A stretch of DNA of 64,000 nt from UBA6623 sp965248235 (lineage in GTDB: Bacteria > Acidobacteriota > Terriglobia > Bryobacterales > UBA6623), in contig CBDFIU010000004.1 of assembly GCA_965248235.1 (NCBI GenBank), forward strand, positions 1,612,001 to 1,676,000, given 5' to 3'. Shown in pieces: positions 18,292 through 26,516 of the stretch; the stretch's first letter is position 1; each line of letters starts with the position of its first letter. The notes below the pieces were generated by a model that saw nothing but the letters and a program-made list of their open reading frames with translations, was not told the origin of the DNA and searched no databases. The position numbers were made by a program, and so were the translations under genes.

Positions 18292-19865
18292 TTACTTCGC
18301 GTCTGTTTCGCTGGGCTTGCCTCTTGCTGGTCGCGCTTGGCATCGTCACGCGAGCTTTCGAAGCGCTTTTCTACGTATGGAATGACGTGCGGTTCTCGCG
18401 GGCCTACGCGCTGGCCCACGGCATGGACCTATACGGTTCCGCGGATTCCGGAGCCGTCACCGGCATCATATACGGCCCCGTCGGTTTTCTTCTCTACGCA
18501 CCCGCGGCTTTGTGGTCGACGCCCACTCCGGCCTTGTTCACGGCCGGCCTGATCAGCTCGACGGTCGCGCTCGGCCCGGCGGCGCTAGTGATTCGTCATG
18601 GCGCCGCGGTGGCCGGTAAACCCTCCTGGGCGTTGCCGCTTTTCACGTTGACTGCTTTGCACTTTCACGCCGCGGCGGCGATGGCCGGAGTTTGGATGAT
18701 TCACACCGACGCCGCCGCCCTGGGATTGAGTTGTTTAGCGCTGTATGCGATATGGCGTCACCCGTTGGGGAAGGCCTTTTCCCTCTATTTGGTCGCGGCG
18801 GCCGCGGCGGCTTCGTTGGCGGTGTGGGCGAAGCAAACCGTCGCGCCGATCTTGCTAATCCCCGCGCTCTACCTTCTTGTCCGTGGGGCCCGTCGAGGCG
18901 CTGCTTGGGTGTTCTTCTTAGGGGTCGCGTTTTCGTCGATCCTGGCGATCGTTTTTTCGGCGCTCTATGGGGCTGAGGATCTGTGGCGAGCCATGGTCAC
19001 GATTCCGTCCCAACACGCGCGCTATCCGGGTATCTTGCTTCACGACGGCGCGCGGGTCACGGAAATGGTCAAAATGCTCTGCCTGCCGCTGGTTGGTTTG
19101 GCGTGCCTGATGGTCCTCGAAGGTCGTGACCCATCGACCAGTGACCCCTCTGGGTCCTCTTGGCCGGAACGTGCTTTGAAGTGGGGCGAGGCGATTCGAA
19201 ACGGTCACGGTTGGCCTCTGTTCGTCGGGGCCTCCCTGTTGATGTTGCCCATGGCCTGTTTGGGACGCATCAAAGCCGGCGGCAGCGCCAACAACTATGG
19301 GCTGGTCGATTATTTCCTTTCGTTGGGACTCGTGATGCTGTTTCTGGCGGTTTCCGAGAGACCTTCGTTAGCCGGGAAGCGACCCCGGCGGGTGCTGGAG
19401 GGCGCCATGGCCGTCTTGTTGGTTTGGCTGGCGATCCCGGCCGGAATCGGGCTTGTCGGTCGGTTGTACGGCGTGGCCTTCCGTGGCCCGCCTCCCTCCG
19501 CGACAGCGTATCAAGCGGCGCTCGCCGACCCGGGAACGATCTACTTCCCGTGGCGTCCCTTGGCTTCCTTAATGACCGAGCGGCGGTCCTACCATACGGT
19601 CTGGGGCATGATGGAACGCGAGGCGGCGGGCCTACCCGTCAGCGAATCACATTTTCGGGCACACCTGCCGCCTGAGATGCGGAAGATTGCCGTGTTGGGA
19701 AGCAATCATCAGACGAGCGACGCCTATGGGCGAAACATCTCGCCGCTCAGACGCCTTCCGGAATTCGGATGCAAGATCCACCACCCCAATCTTCCCGGAT
19801 GGGATATTTTTGTCCGCGGTCCGGCGAATTGCGACGGAGTTGCCCCAGGCTCCTCGCCGCGGTGA
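18288..19865 (+). CDS. GT39/ArnT-like polytopic membrane glycosyltransferase
   Basis: 525 residues from a GTG at 18288 overlapping the cupin stop. About ten predicted helices are visible, with the first periplasmic loop after RAFEALFYVWNDVRFSRAYALAHG, in the position where PMT/ArnT-type enzymes place their catalytic acid (here E30 or D37). Such enzymes use polyprenyl-phosphate sugars to modify lipids or proteins on the outer face of the inner membrane. The C-terminal ~120 residues form a soluble domain (VLGSNHQTSDAYGRNISPL). The donor and acceptor cannot be told from sequence. Confidence 0.7.
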   Translation: MITSRLFRWACLLLVALGIVTRAFEALFYVWNDVRFSRAYALAHGMDLYGSADSGAVTGIIYGPVGFLLYAPAALWSTPTPALFTAGLISSTVALGPAALVIRHGAAVAGKPSWALPLFTLTALHFHAAAAMAGVWMIHTDAAALGLSCLALYAIWRHPLGKAFSLYLVAAAAAASLAVWAKQTVAPILLIPALYLLVRGARRGAAWVFFLGVAFSSILAIVFSALYGAEDLWRAMVTIPSQHARYPGILLHDGARVTEMVKMLCLPLVGLACLMVLEGRDPSTSDPSGSSWPERALKWGEAIRNGHGWPLFVGASLLMLPMACLGRIKAGGSANNYGLVDYFLSLGLVMLFLAVSERPSLAGKRPRRVLEGAMAVLLVWLAIPAGIGLVGRLYGVAFRGPPPSATAYQAALADPGTIYFPWRPLASLMTERRSYHTVWGMMEREAAGLPVSESHFRAHLPPEMRKIAVLGSNHQTSDAYGRNISPLRRLPEFGCKIHHPNLPGWDIFVRGPANCDGVAPGSSPR

Positions 19866-20020
19866 CGCCCCGCTAAGCTCGATCCGCCGGCTTCTCTTCA
19901 CGGCCGAATCCGGCGTGCCTAACCCTCCGGGCGTCGCCTCGTTTTTCACGCTTTTAGGGGGAACTCGATTTCTTCAGTCGTCTCGCTCTAATTTCCCGGC
20001 TCCGCGCCGATAAGAAATTA

Positions 20021-20962
20021 GTGAGTCCTCACATTCCATTTTCCGCCGCAACAGCCGTCGCGCCCCAAACGGATATCTCGGTCGATCCGCGGCGGGTCCG
20101 CGCGGCCGTGCAAAAGCTCAAGGGGCTGCCGGCGTCGCATCCGATTTTGCAGGAAGCCCTCCGCATGACCGAGGACCCGCTCTGCTCGTTTCAAGAGCTG
20201 GACCGCGTGCTTTCGGTCGAACCGTCGCTTTGCGCGCAATTGCTGCGGCTTGCAAACTCGGCCTTCTACGCCGTCCGGTCCGAGGTGACGACGATCTCCC
20301 GCGCCGTTACCGTCGTCGGTCAGGTCAAGTTACGAATGATGCTGCTTCAGATGTTCGTCGCCGGCCTGTTCCACCGGCTCGCCGGCACCGATCCTCTGGC
20401 GGACGAAATCTGGGAAGACTCGCTCGCGGCGGCGGCGGGCTGCAAAGCCGTCGGCGAATCCCTCCCCTTCATCGAATCGGATGAAGTCCTGGTCGGCGGC
20501 TTGCTCCATAACGTCGGAGACTTCGTCCTTCTCTCGCAGTTCCGAAAGCAGTATGAATGGGCCATCCAAAGCGCCAAAGGAGGCGATCGGCGGGCTGCCC
20601 AGACCGAGGTTTTCGGTGTGGATGCGCGGCGCGTGGGGCGCTGGCTGATCGAGGCCTGGCGTTTACCCGCCATGCTGGCCGAGGCGGCCGAGTATTGGGA
20701 GCAACCCACCGAGAGCCTGCGAAACGGCGGCGCGGGCGATTTACCCGGGCAAGAGTTTCTGGCCATCGTTCACGTGGGTATTTCGTTGGGCCTGGGGTGG
20801 CGTCGCGGCCTCGCCTTTGAACTGGTGATGGAGTCAATCGACGCGCAGGCGCTTCATCGGGCCTCTATCGATGCGGTTACGCTCGAAAACATCTACAGCG
20901 AACTCGCCGAGCCCACCGCCCAAGTCCACCAGTTGCGGGATATGTTCGACTTCGCCGCCTAG
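20021..20962 (+). CDS. HDOD-domain signalling protein
   Basis: 313 residues from a GTG at 20021. The HDOD domain spans most of the protein (LPASHPILQEALRMTEDPLC, RLANSAFYAVRSEVTTISRAV, GGLLHNVGDFVLL, EYWEQP). HDOD proteins act in signalling in many bacteria without catalytic HD residues being strictly kept. Here LLHNVG replaces the catalytic HD pair, so it is probably a binding/regulatory module. No response-regulator receiver domain is attached. A strong hairpin follows the stop. Confidence 0.88.
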   Translation: MSPHIPFSAATAVAPQTDISVDPRRVRAAVQKLKGLPASHPILQEALRMTEDPLCSFQELDRVLSVEPSLCAQLLRLANSAFYAVRSEVTTISRAVTVVGQVKLRMMLLQMFVAGLFHRLAGTDPLADEIWEDSLAAAAGCKAVGESLPFIESDEVLVGGLLHNVGDFVLLSQFRKQYEWAIQSAKGGDRRAAQTEVFGVDARRVGRWLIEAWRLPAMLAEAAEYWEQPTESLRNGGAGDLPGQEFLAIVHVGISLGLGWRRGLAFELVMESIDAQALHRASIDAVTLENIYSELAEPTAQVHQLRDMFDFAA

Positions 20963-20968
20963 GCGCGC

Positions 20969-20996
20969 GGCGCGGCGGAGTCGGAACCGCCGCGCC
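20969..20996 (+). terminator. Ten-base-pair GC hairpin after the HDOD gene
   Basis: GGCGCGGCGG (20969-20978) and CCGCCGCGCC (20987-20996) form a perfect stem with an 8-base loop, six bases after the stop codon. There is no U-tract, so intrinsic termination is uncertain. Confidence 0.45.
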
Positions 20997-21060
20997 GCCG
21001 GCGACCGTGAAGTAAGGCAGGGAGGAACCTTCTTCACGGCCCCCTGGGGGCATGTCTGAA

Positions 21061-21528
21061 CTAAGCGCGCGCCCGGTAGGCTTGCGGCTCGTGCACCTCT
21101 TGCAATCGGCTTCGCTGTCGTGCGCGACGCCGAACCGCCCGCAAAAACACCGTCGGCGCCCACAATGAAAGCCCCAAAGCGCCGAGAAACACCCAAATCG
21201 GTCTGTCGAGCAGATACTCGCTGATCGTGAGCGGCGCCAGCGCCGCCCACGCCAAGCAGAAGGCCATGAACAAGTAGACGTTCACGATCTGCCGCAAATG
21301 GAGTCCCACATCGAGGCAAACTCGGTAACAGCCGCGGGGCAGATGTTGGCCCTCCAGAACTCGGTAGCTGCGGAGTGGAAGCAGTGGCAGCATCATGATC
21401 GAAAACCACTGCGTCGTCACGAACGAACCGTCGGGAAGAAAGTCGATTTTCCCCGCGGTCGTCGTCACAAGACCAGTGAGTACCTTCGGCCCTCGGGACG
21501 AATTCGCATGTTGTGTTTGACGACTCAT
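21061..21528 (-). CDS. Conserved membrane protein with a TTQWFSIMMLPLLPLRSYRV motif
   Basis: 155 residues from ATG 21528. An N-terminal soluble part (TTTAGKIDFLPDGSFVTTQWF) leads to two hydrophobic segments (VYLFMAFCLAWAALAPL, PIWVFLGALGLSLWAPTVFL) and a basic C-terminus. A T-x-W-F ... PLxPLxxYRV block recurs in small bacterial membrane proteins of unknown role, from memory only. No functional context: convergent with the HDOD gene. Confidence 0.6.
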   Translation of the reverse strand: MSRQTQHANSSRGPKVLTGLVTTTAGKIDFLPDGSFVTTQWFSIMMLPLLPLRSYRVLEGQHLPRGCYRVCLDVGLHLRQIVNVYLFMAFCLAWAALAPLTISEYLLDRPIWVFLGALGLSLWAPTVFLRAVRRRARQRSRLQEVHEPQAYRARA

Positions 21529-21852
21529 TGTTTTGTACCAGGAACGAATTTATCGAGCCTCCCGGGCAGGCTACAAGTATAGTACTGGTACTATCGGATT
21601 TGCGCAACCCCTATTTTGCGGTGACAAAGGAAACTTTTGTACTATCCATGGTCGTACGACCCCTTATAAGCCCAACCCTTTCGGGATGCGCCAACGCGAA
21701 CCAACCCGCTGCCGACTCTCTCGCCGGATCAGCTTTTAACTCATTTCAAAACAGATACTTATCCGTGGAAATCCGCTTCACGGACGGGTGTCGTCCGCAG
21801 GGATTTACCGTGCCGGGTTGAACTCGGCCGATCTTTACCGCTTGGCTCGAAC
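21529..21852. promoter_or_regulatory. Intergenic region with a GTACTAT palindrome
   Basis: 324 bases without a convincing gene. It contains ATAGTAC-TG-GTACTAT (21579-21594), a perfect 7 bp inverted repeat, and a third GTACTAT half-site near 21636, 50-130 bases upstream of the minus-strand gene at 21528. This could be an operator, but no nearby regulator gene supports it. The rest shows nothing recognisable. Confidence 0.3.
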
Positions 21853-22080
21853 TCAGGTTACGGTGACGTTGACGGCAGGCACTGCCAGTGGGTTGGGCAT
21901 CGCGGCTGGAGTGGATGGTTCGTGGATCGGGGCTTTGGCGGGTTGGACTCGGCGAAAATGTTCGTAGTCGCGGCGGGCTTGGGCCATGAGAGCGTGTTCC
22001 GCGAAGATCACACCCCAAAGCACGAAGACGAGCAGTGCGATGACGGTGAGCCCGCGGTTGCTGATGCCGATTGTTCTCAT
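21853..22080 (-). CDS. Small single-pass membrane protein
   Basis: 75 residues from ATG 22080: a basic start, one helix (GLTVIALLVFVLWGVIFAEHAL), then a Pro/Ala/Val-rich tail. Nothing identifies a function. The typical topology and isolated position make it a plausible small gene. The small frame at 41981-42247 also begins with a hydrophobic segment but shows no clear similarity. Confidence 0.45.
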   Translation of the reverse strand: MRTIGISNRGLTVIALLVFVLWGVIFAEHALMAQARRDYEHFRRVQPAKAPIHEPSTPAAMPNPLAVPAVNVTVT

Positions 22081-22315
22081 GGCTGTCTTGGACGTTGATT
22101 CAGCAATTGGTTTGCCAAACCGCTCTACAGGGTAAATTCGCTGTTTTCAGGCCAAAAGTTCCATCCAGGTGTGTAAAGTTTACCCATGTGCCCGTCAGAT
22201 TCGGCCTCACCGGGAAATTCTTACCGGGCTAAACTGACACGTGCCAAAGGCGTATTCGGCCGGCGGCGCGCGGATCCGGCCTCCATCAAGGACCCACCGG
22301 CCCAGCAAGCAATAG

Positions 22316-22570
22316 AAGCAGAGGCGTGGACGGAAGTCCACGCTCAGCCCGGTTCACCGCGGTCCACCGGGCTTCGGTTCGCAAATAGGTCGGCCCTTGT
22401 AGGGCCGGATAATAGAGCCGGATAGGGCCGGTTTAGAAGAGCTCTTCGTGGCATGCGAGGCCGTTTCAACGGTCTTCCCCCATGTGGCTTTAGCCATGTC
22501 CGAACCAAGAAAAAGTCGCAGCCGGGGAAGCGCTCGATCCCCGGCCGCCGCTCCTCCACATTGATGTCGC
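22316..22570. repeat. Dispersed repeat family B, copy B1 (long form)
   Basis: In the 598 bp gap before eno. It opens with the hairpin GCGTGGACGGAAGTCCACGC (8 bp stem, GGAA loop), then CGGTTCACCG...CCGGGCTT, AGGGCCGG, GAGGCCGTTTCAACGG and CATGTGGCTTTAGCCATG, ending near GCTCCTCCACATTGAT. It aligns over its whole length with B2. The remaining parts of the gap (22081-22315, 22571-22678) show nothing else. Confidence 0.8.
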
Positions 22571-22678
22571 GCGCCCACGGCCTGCCGAACCCGTCTCCGT
22601 GCTAACCTGAGTTCTTCCCTCCCTGGTTCGAGCCGAGTCGCCTACCCTCGGGCGACCTCTTTCTCACGGAAAATCGCT

Positions 22679-23968
22679 ATGTCCGCAATTCGTCACCTCG
22701 AAGCTCTTGAAATTCTTGACTCCCGCGGAAACCCCACCGTCCAAGTGGCGGCGACGCTCGCGAGCGGCGCCCGGGGCGTGGCGCGAGTTCCCTCCGGCGC
22801 TTCGACCGGCATCAACGAGGCCGTCGAGCTACGCGACGGCGACAAGGGCCGCTTTCTCGGTAAGGGCGTTCTCAAGGCCGTAAGCAACGTCAACGGCGAG
22901 ATCCTCGAAGCCTTGCGAGGTTTCGACGGTTCCGACCAAGCCGGGCTTGACCGAAAGCTCGTCGAACTCGACGGCAGCGACAACAAAGGTCGCCTCGGCG
23001 CCAATGCCGTCCTTGGAGTTTCCATGGCCGCGGCCCACGCTTCGGCGGCTGAGAAGGGCATACCCCTCTATCGCTCACTCCGCGAGCAGGACGCCTACAC
23101 GCTGCCGGTACCAATGCTGAACATTCTCAACGGCGGCCAACATGCCGACAATAACGTCGACATCCAAGAGTTCATGGTTTTGCCGTTGGGACTGCCGACG
23201 TTTCGCGACGCCCTGCGCGCGGCCGTCGAGACGTTTCACACCCTGAAGGGGCTTCTCAAGAAGAAAGGCTATGAAACGGCGACTGGCGACGAAGGCGGTT
23301 TCGCGCCCAGCCTCAAATCGAACGAAGAGCCCATGGAACTGCTCGTCGAGGCGATCGAGACAGCCGGCTATCGCCCCGGCGACGAGATCGCCATTGCGAT
23401 GGACGCCGCGGCCAGCGAGTTTTTCGAGGACGGCGAATATGTCTTCAGCCAGTCCGACGGCAGTCGCAAATCGGCGGCGGAGATGGGCGCCATGTGGCGC
23501 GAATGGGCCGAGCGCTATCCGTTGCTCTCCCTCGAAGACGGATTTTCAGAGATCGATCATGCCGGCTGGAAGGCCGAGGGCGGCGCGTTGGGCGAGAAAC
23601 TGCAACTGGTGGGCGACGACCTTTTCGTCACCAACCCGACGATTTTCCAACAGGGCATCAACGACGGTTTGGCCAATTCCATTCTCATCAAGCTGAACCA
23701 AATCGGCACCGTGACCGAAACTCTCGACTGCATCGAGATGGCGCGGAGCAACAACTACACCTTCATCATTTCGCACCGCTCGGGTGAAACCGAGGACACC
23801 ACGATCGCCGATCTCGCCGCGGCCTGCGGCGGCGGACAGATCAAGACCGGCTCCACTTGCCGCAGCGACCGCGTCGCGAAATACAATCGCCTGCTCGAAA
23901 TCGAAGCCGAACTCGGTGCGAGCGCCCACTACGCCGGCCGTGAGGCTTTCTCGCGTTGGCTGGGGTAG
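22679..23968 (+). CDS. eno: Enolase
   Basis: 429 residues, full length, converting 2-phosphoglycerate to phosphoenolpyruvate. Visible are the N-terminal SRGNPTVQV and VPSGASTG blocks, GDEGGFAPS with the catalytic Glu, the metal ligands D (MDAAASEF), E (SLEDGFSE) and D (VGDDLFVTN), the catalytic Lys in LIKLNQIGTVTET and the ISHRSGETEDTTIADLA signature. The C-terminal region has GQIKTGSTCRSDRVAKYNRL, where most enolases read GxxxRSERxAKYN. The start is ATG 22679. Likely constitutive. Confidence 0.98.
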   Translation: MSAIRHLEALEILDSRGNPTVQVAATLASGARGVARVPSGASTGINEAVELRDGDKGRFLGKGVLKAVSNVNGEILEALRGFDGSDQAGLDRKLVELDGSDNKGRLGANAVLGVSMAAAHASAAEKGIPLYRSLREQDAYTLPVPMLNILNGGQHADNNVDIQEFMVLPLGLPTFRDALRAAVETFHTLKGLLKKKGYETATGDEGGFAPSLKSNEEPMELLVEAIETAGYRPGDEIAIAMDAAASEFFEDGEYVFSQSDGSRKSAAEMGAMWREWAERYPLLSLEDGFSEIDHAGWKAEGGALGEKLQLVGDDLFVTNPTIFQQGINDGLANSILIKLNQIGTVTETLDCIEMARSNNYTFIISHRSGETEDTTIADLAAACGGGQIKTGSTCRSDRVAKYNRLLEIEAELGASAHYAGREAFSRWLG

Positions 23969-24140
23969 AAAGTCCGTACCGAGATCCATCCTCCGCCGAA
24001 AGAAGCCCATCCAAATCGGGCTGCCGGCTATTCCTACGAGCCTCGCGGGCCGATAAGTATCCCAGGGCAATTTGCAGTACCGGTACCCTTAAACTGGTAT
24101 TCGATTTACTTGTTTAATCTCTTCGATAAGGATATCTTGA

Positions 24141-24197
24141 ATGGCTACTCTCTATGAAACCCTCGGCGGCAAGGACGCCGTCAATGCAGCTGTTTCC
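24141..24197 (+). pseudogene. 5' remnant of a truncated-hemoglobin gene
   Basis: The ATG at 24141, preceded by an AAGGA ribosome site, begins MATLYETLGGKDAVNAAV. This closely resembles the N-terminus of group I truncated hemoglobins (small heme proteins handling O2 or NO). After about 19 codons the similarity stops and the sequence becomes unrelated, then family A repeat. Only the first helix of the ~115-residue globin is left. A fragment of this size cannot bind heme. I infer a gene lost by deletion with a repeat at the junction. Confidence 0.7.
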
Positions 24198-24244
24198 GCG
24201 GTGTCCCCGCTCGATGGCGTCCCGGATGATGCCGTAAAGCGGGG

Positions 24245-24297
24245 CCAAGCCGAAGTGGACTGTACCCGATTTTTTTACAGCCCCCCCGGACGGGTAC
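24245..24297. repeat. Dispersed repeat family A, half copy A5
   Basis: GAAGTGGACTGTACCCGATTTTTTTACAG-CCCC matches only the right half of A2 (GAAGTGGACTGTCCCCC-ATTTTTCACAGCCCC). It lies between the globin remnant and the sulfatase ATG at 24307. The paired left half is missing. Confidence 0.6.
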
Positions 24298-24306
24298 ACT
24301 TGGGGG

Positions 24307-26184
24307 ATGCGACTGCCGCCGCGTCACGGCTTTTCGATTCTGGTCTCGATGGTCGTCATTCCGCTCTTGTTCGGCGGGACGATTCGCGCCGCCGCCGAGC
24401 GCCCTAACATCCTTTGGATTACCTCCGAAGACCACGGCCCCCACCTCGGTGCCTACGGCGACGACTACGCCAACACCCCAAACCTCGACCGGCTGGCCGG
24501 GCGCGGCATGCTCTATCGCAACGCTTGGTCGACGGCTCCGGTCTGCGCTCCGGCGCGGACGACGATTATTTCCGGCGTCTATCCGCCCTCGAGCGGCGCG
24601 CACCATATGCGCTCCCGAGTTCGCCTGCCGGGCTCGATGAAGCTCTATCCGCAATATCTGCGCGAGGCGGGCTACTATTGCACCAACAATTCGAAAGAGG
24701 ATTACAACGTCGAGAAACCCGGGCGTGTGTGGGATGAATCAAGCAGCTATGCGCACTGGCGCCGGCGCGTCGGGGAGCAGCCCTTCTTCGCCGTTTTCAA
24801 TTTCACCCAGAGCCACGAAAGTCGAATTCGCGCGCGGCCCCACAAGTTGAAACACGACCCGGCTAAGGTTCGAGTGCCGGCCTATCATCCGGATACGGCC
24901 GAAGTCCGGCTCGATTGGGCACAGTATTACGACAAGGTCACCGAAGTCGACACTCTGGCCGGGAACCTGCTCGCCGAGCTGGCGGCCGAAGGGTCGGCCG
25001 ACGACACGATCGTTTTCTTTTATGCCGACCACGGCCCCGGAATGCCTCGCGGCAAGCGTTGGACCTACAACTCCGGGCTGCTCGTTCCGCTGATCGTCTA
25101 CGTGCCGCGAAAGTACCGCGACCTGGCGGGGCCCCGCTATAAGCCCGGCGGAGAAAGCGACCGGCTGGTCGGTTTCATCGACCTCGCGCCGACCGTGCTC
25201 AGCCTGGCCGGAATCGAGCCGCCCAAGCACTTCCAAGGCGGTGCCTTTCTGGGGCCTCATGCCGTTCCCGCGCCCGACTATCAGTTCGCCTTTCGCGACC
25301 GGATGGACGAGCGCTACGACATGACGCGCGCGGTGCGGGACAAGCGATTTCTCTATGTCCGCAACCACAAGCCGCATAAGCTCTACGGGCAACACGTCGA
25401 CTACATGTTCAAAACGCCGACGACGCGGGTGTGGCGTTCGCTGTTCAAAGAGGGCAAATTGAACGCCGCGCAATCCCGTTTCTGGCGCGCGAAACCGGCC
25501 GAGGAACTGTACGATCTCGAGGCCGACCCCGACGAGATTCACAACCTGGCCGATTTGCCCCGCGGTCGCCCGATCGCCCGTCGGATGCGCGAAGTCCTCG
25601 GTTCCTGGCAGAGCCGGATTCGAGACCTGGGTTTTCTGCCCGAGGGCGAGATCCACAGCCGCTCCCAAGGGATGACGCCCTACGAGGCCGCCCGCGACGA
25701 GCGCCGCTATCCCTACGAAGCGATCGAAAGCATGGCCGACGTCGCTTCCTCGCTCAAGCCGGGCGTCGATGAGGAACTACAAAAGGGTCTGCGAGCTGCC
25801 GACAGCGCGGTTCGCTACTGGGCGGCCCTGGGGGTCTTGATGCGGGGCCGCGCGGCCGTCGGCCGCTTCGAAGGCGGCCTCCGCGAGGCGCTCGTCGACC
25901 CGTCACCTTTTGTGCGGACAGTGGCGGCGCAGGCGCTGGGTGTTTACGGCACCGACTCGGACGCTGAAAAGGCGCTGGCGGCGCTGCTCGAATTGGCGCA
26001 TCTCGAGCGCAACGGCCTGTACGTTTCGGTGGCGGCCCTCAACGCCATCGACGCCATGGACGAGCGTGCGCGCGGCGCCGCGGCAACCCTGGCGAAGTTG
26101 CCCACCGAGTCGGCCTCGGTCGCCCCCCGCATGGGGCACTATGTGTCCGACTTGATTCGCAAGACTCTAGCGGATTTCGAGTAG
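24307..26184 (+). CDS. Exported sulfatase with C-terminal HEAT-like helices
   Basis: 625 residues from ATG 24307, with a signal peptide (ILVSMVVIPLLFGGTIRAAA). The alkaline-phosphatase-fold sulfatase domain spans roughly residues 32-440. The formylglycine signature CAPAR is at 80-84, the metal-site opening ITSEDHG (usually TxDD) at 39-44, and NSKEDYN further on. It resembles N-sulfoglucosamine sulfohydrolase-type enzymes that desulfate glycans. From about residue 490 the sequence is helical with HEAT-like units (AVRYWAALGVLMRG, FVRTVAAQALGVYG). A maturase gene is not in the window. Substrate unknown. Confidence 0.92.
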   Translation: MRLPPRHGFSILVSMVVIPLLFGGTIRAAAERPNILWITSEDHGPHLGAYGDDYANTPNLDRLAGRGMLYRNAWSTAPVCAPARTTIISGVYPPSSGAHHMRSRVRLPGSMKLYPQYLREAGYYCTNNSKEDYNVEKPGRVWDESSSYAHWRRRVGEQPFFAVFNFTQSHESRIRARPHKLKHDPAKVRVPAYHPDTAEVRLDWAQYYDKVTEVDTLAGNLLAELAAEGSADDTIVFFYADHGPGMPRGKRWTYNSGLLVPLIVYVPRKYRDLAGPRYKPGGESDRLVGFIDLAPTVLSLAGIEPPKHFQGGAFLGPHAVPAPDYQFAFRDRMDERYDMTRAVRDKRFLYVRNHKPHKLYGQHVDYMFKTPTTRVWRSLFKEGKLNAAQSRFWRAKPAEELYDLEADPDEIHNLADLPRGRPIARRMREVLGSWQSRIRDLGFLPEGEIHSRSQGMTPYEAARDERRYPYEAIESMADVASSLKPGVDEELQKGLRAADSAVRYWAALGVLMRGRAAVGRFEGGLREALVDPSPFVRTVAAQALGVYGTDSDAEKALAALLELAHLERNGLYVSVAALNAIDAMDERARGAAATLAKLPTESASVAPRMGHYVSDLIRKTLADFE

Positions 26185-26516
26185 CGGCGGAGTTTCAGAG
26201 ATTGGTCGCTCGGATGCCCGGTCATGGGATTTGTAGCGCGACGGTTTCCCCAACTCGCACTTCGCCGAGGCTAATGTAACGACAACGGATTTTTCGGCCG
26301 CGAGCGGTGTCGGCGGTCTCATTCTCCCCAGTGCCGGCCCGCGGCCGGCGCGAGCCCCCGGAGGGGGCGCGGGATAGTCCCCTTCCCAATTCACGAGAAG
26401 CCCCGGAGGGGGCGTAGGAGAGATCGTCCGATTCCGCCGCGTCCGGGGCGCACGATCGAAGGCTGAAAATCCATGACCTGAAGCGGGGCAATCGTCGCCG
26501 ATGTCCGCCACGCCGG
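26185..26516. other. Intergenic region with two GCCCCCGGAGGGGGC hairpins
   Basis: 332 bp between the convergent sulfatase and DUF1501 genes. It contains GCCCCC-GGA-GGGGGC at 26354-26368 and a near copy at 26400-26413; both could act as bidirectional terminators. No gene is seen. Confidence 0.4.
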
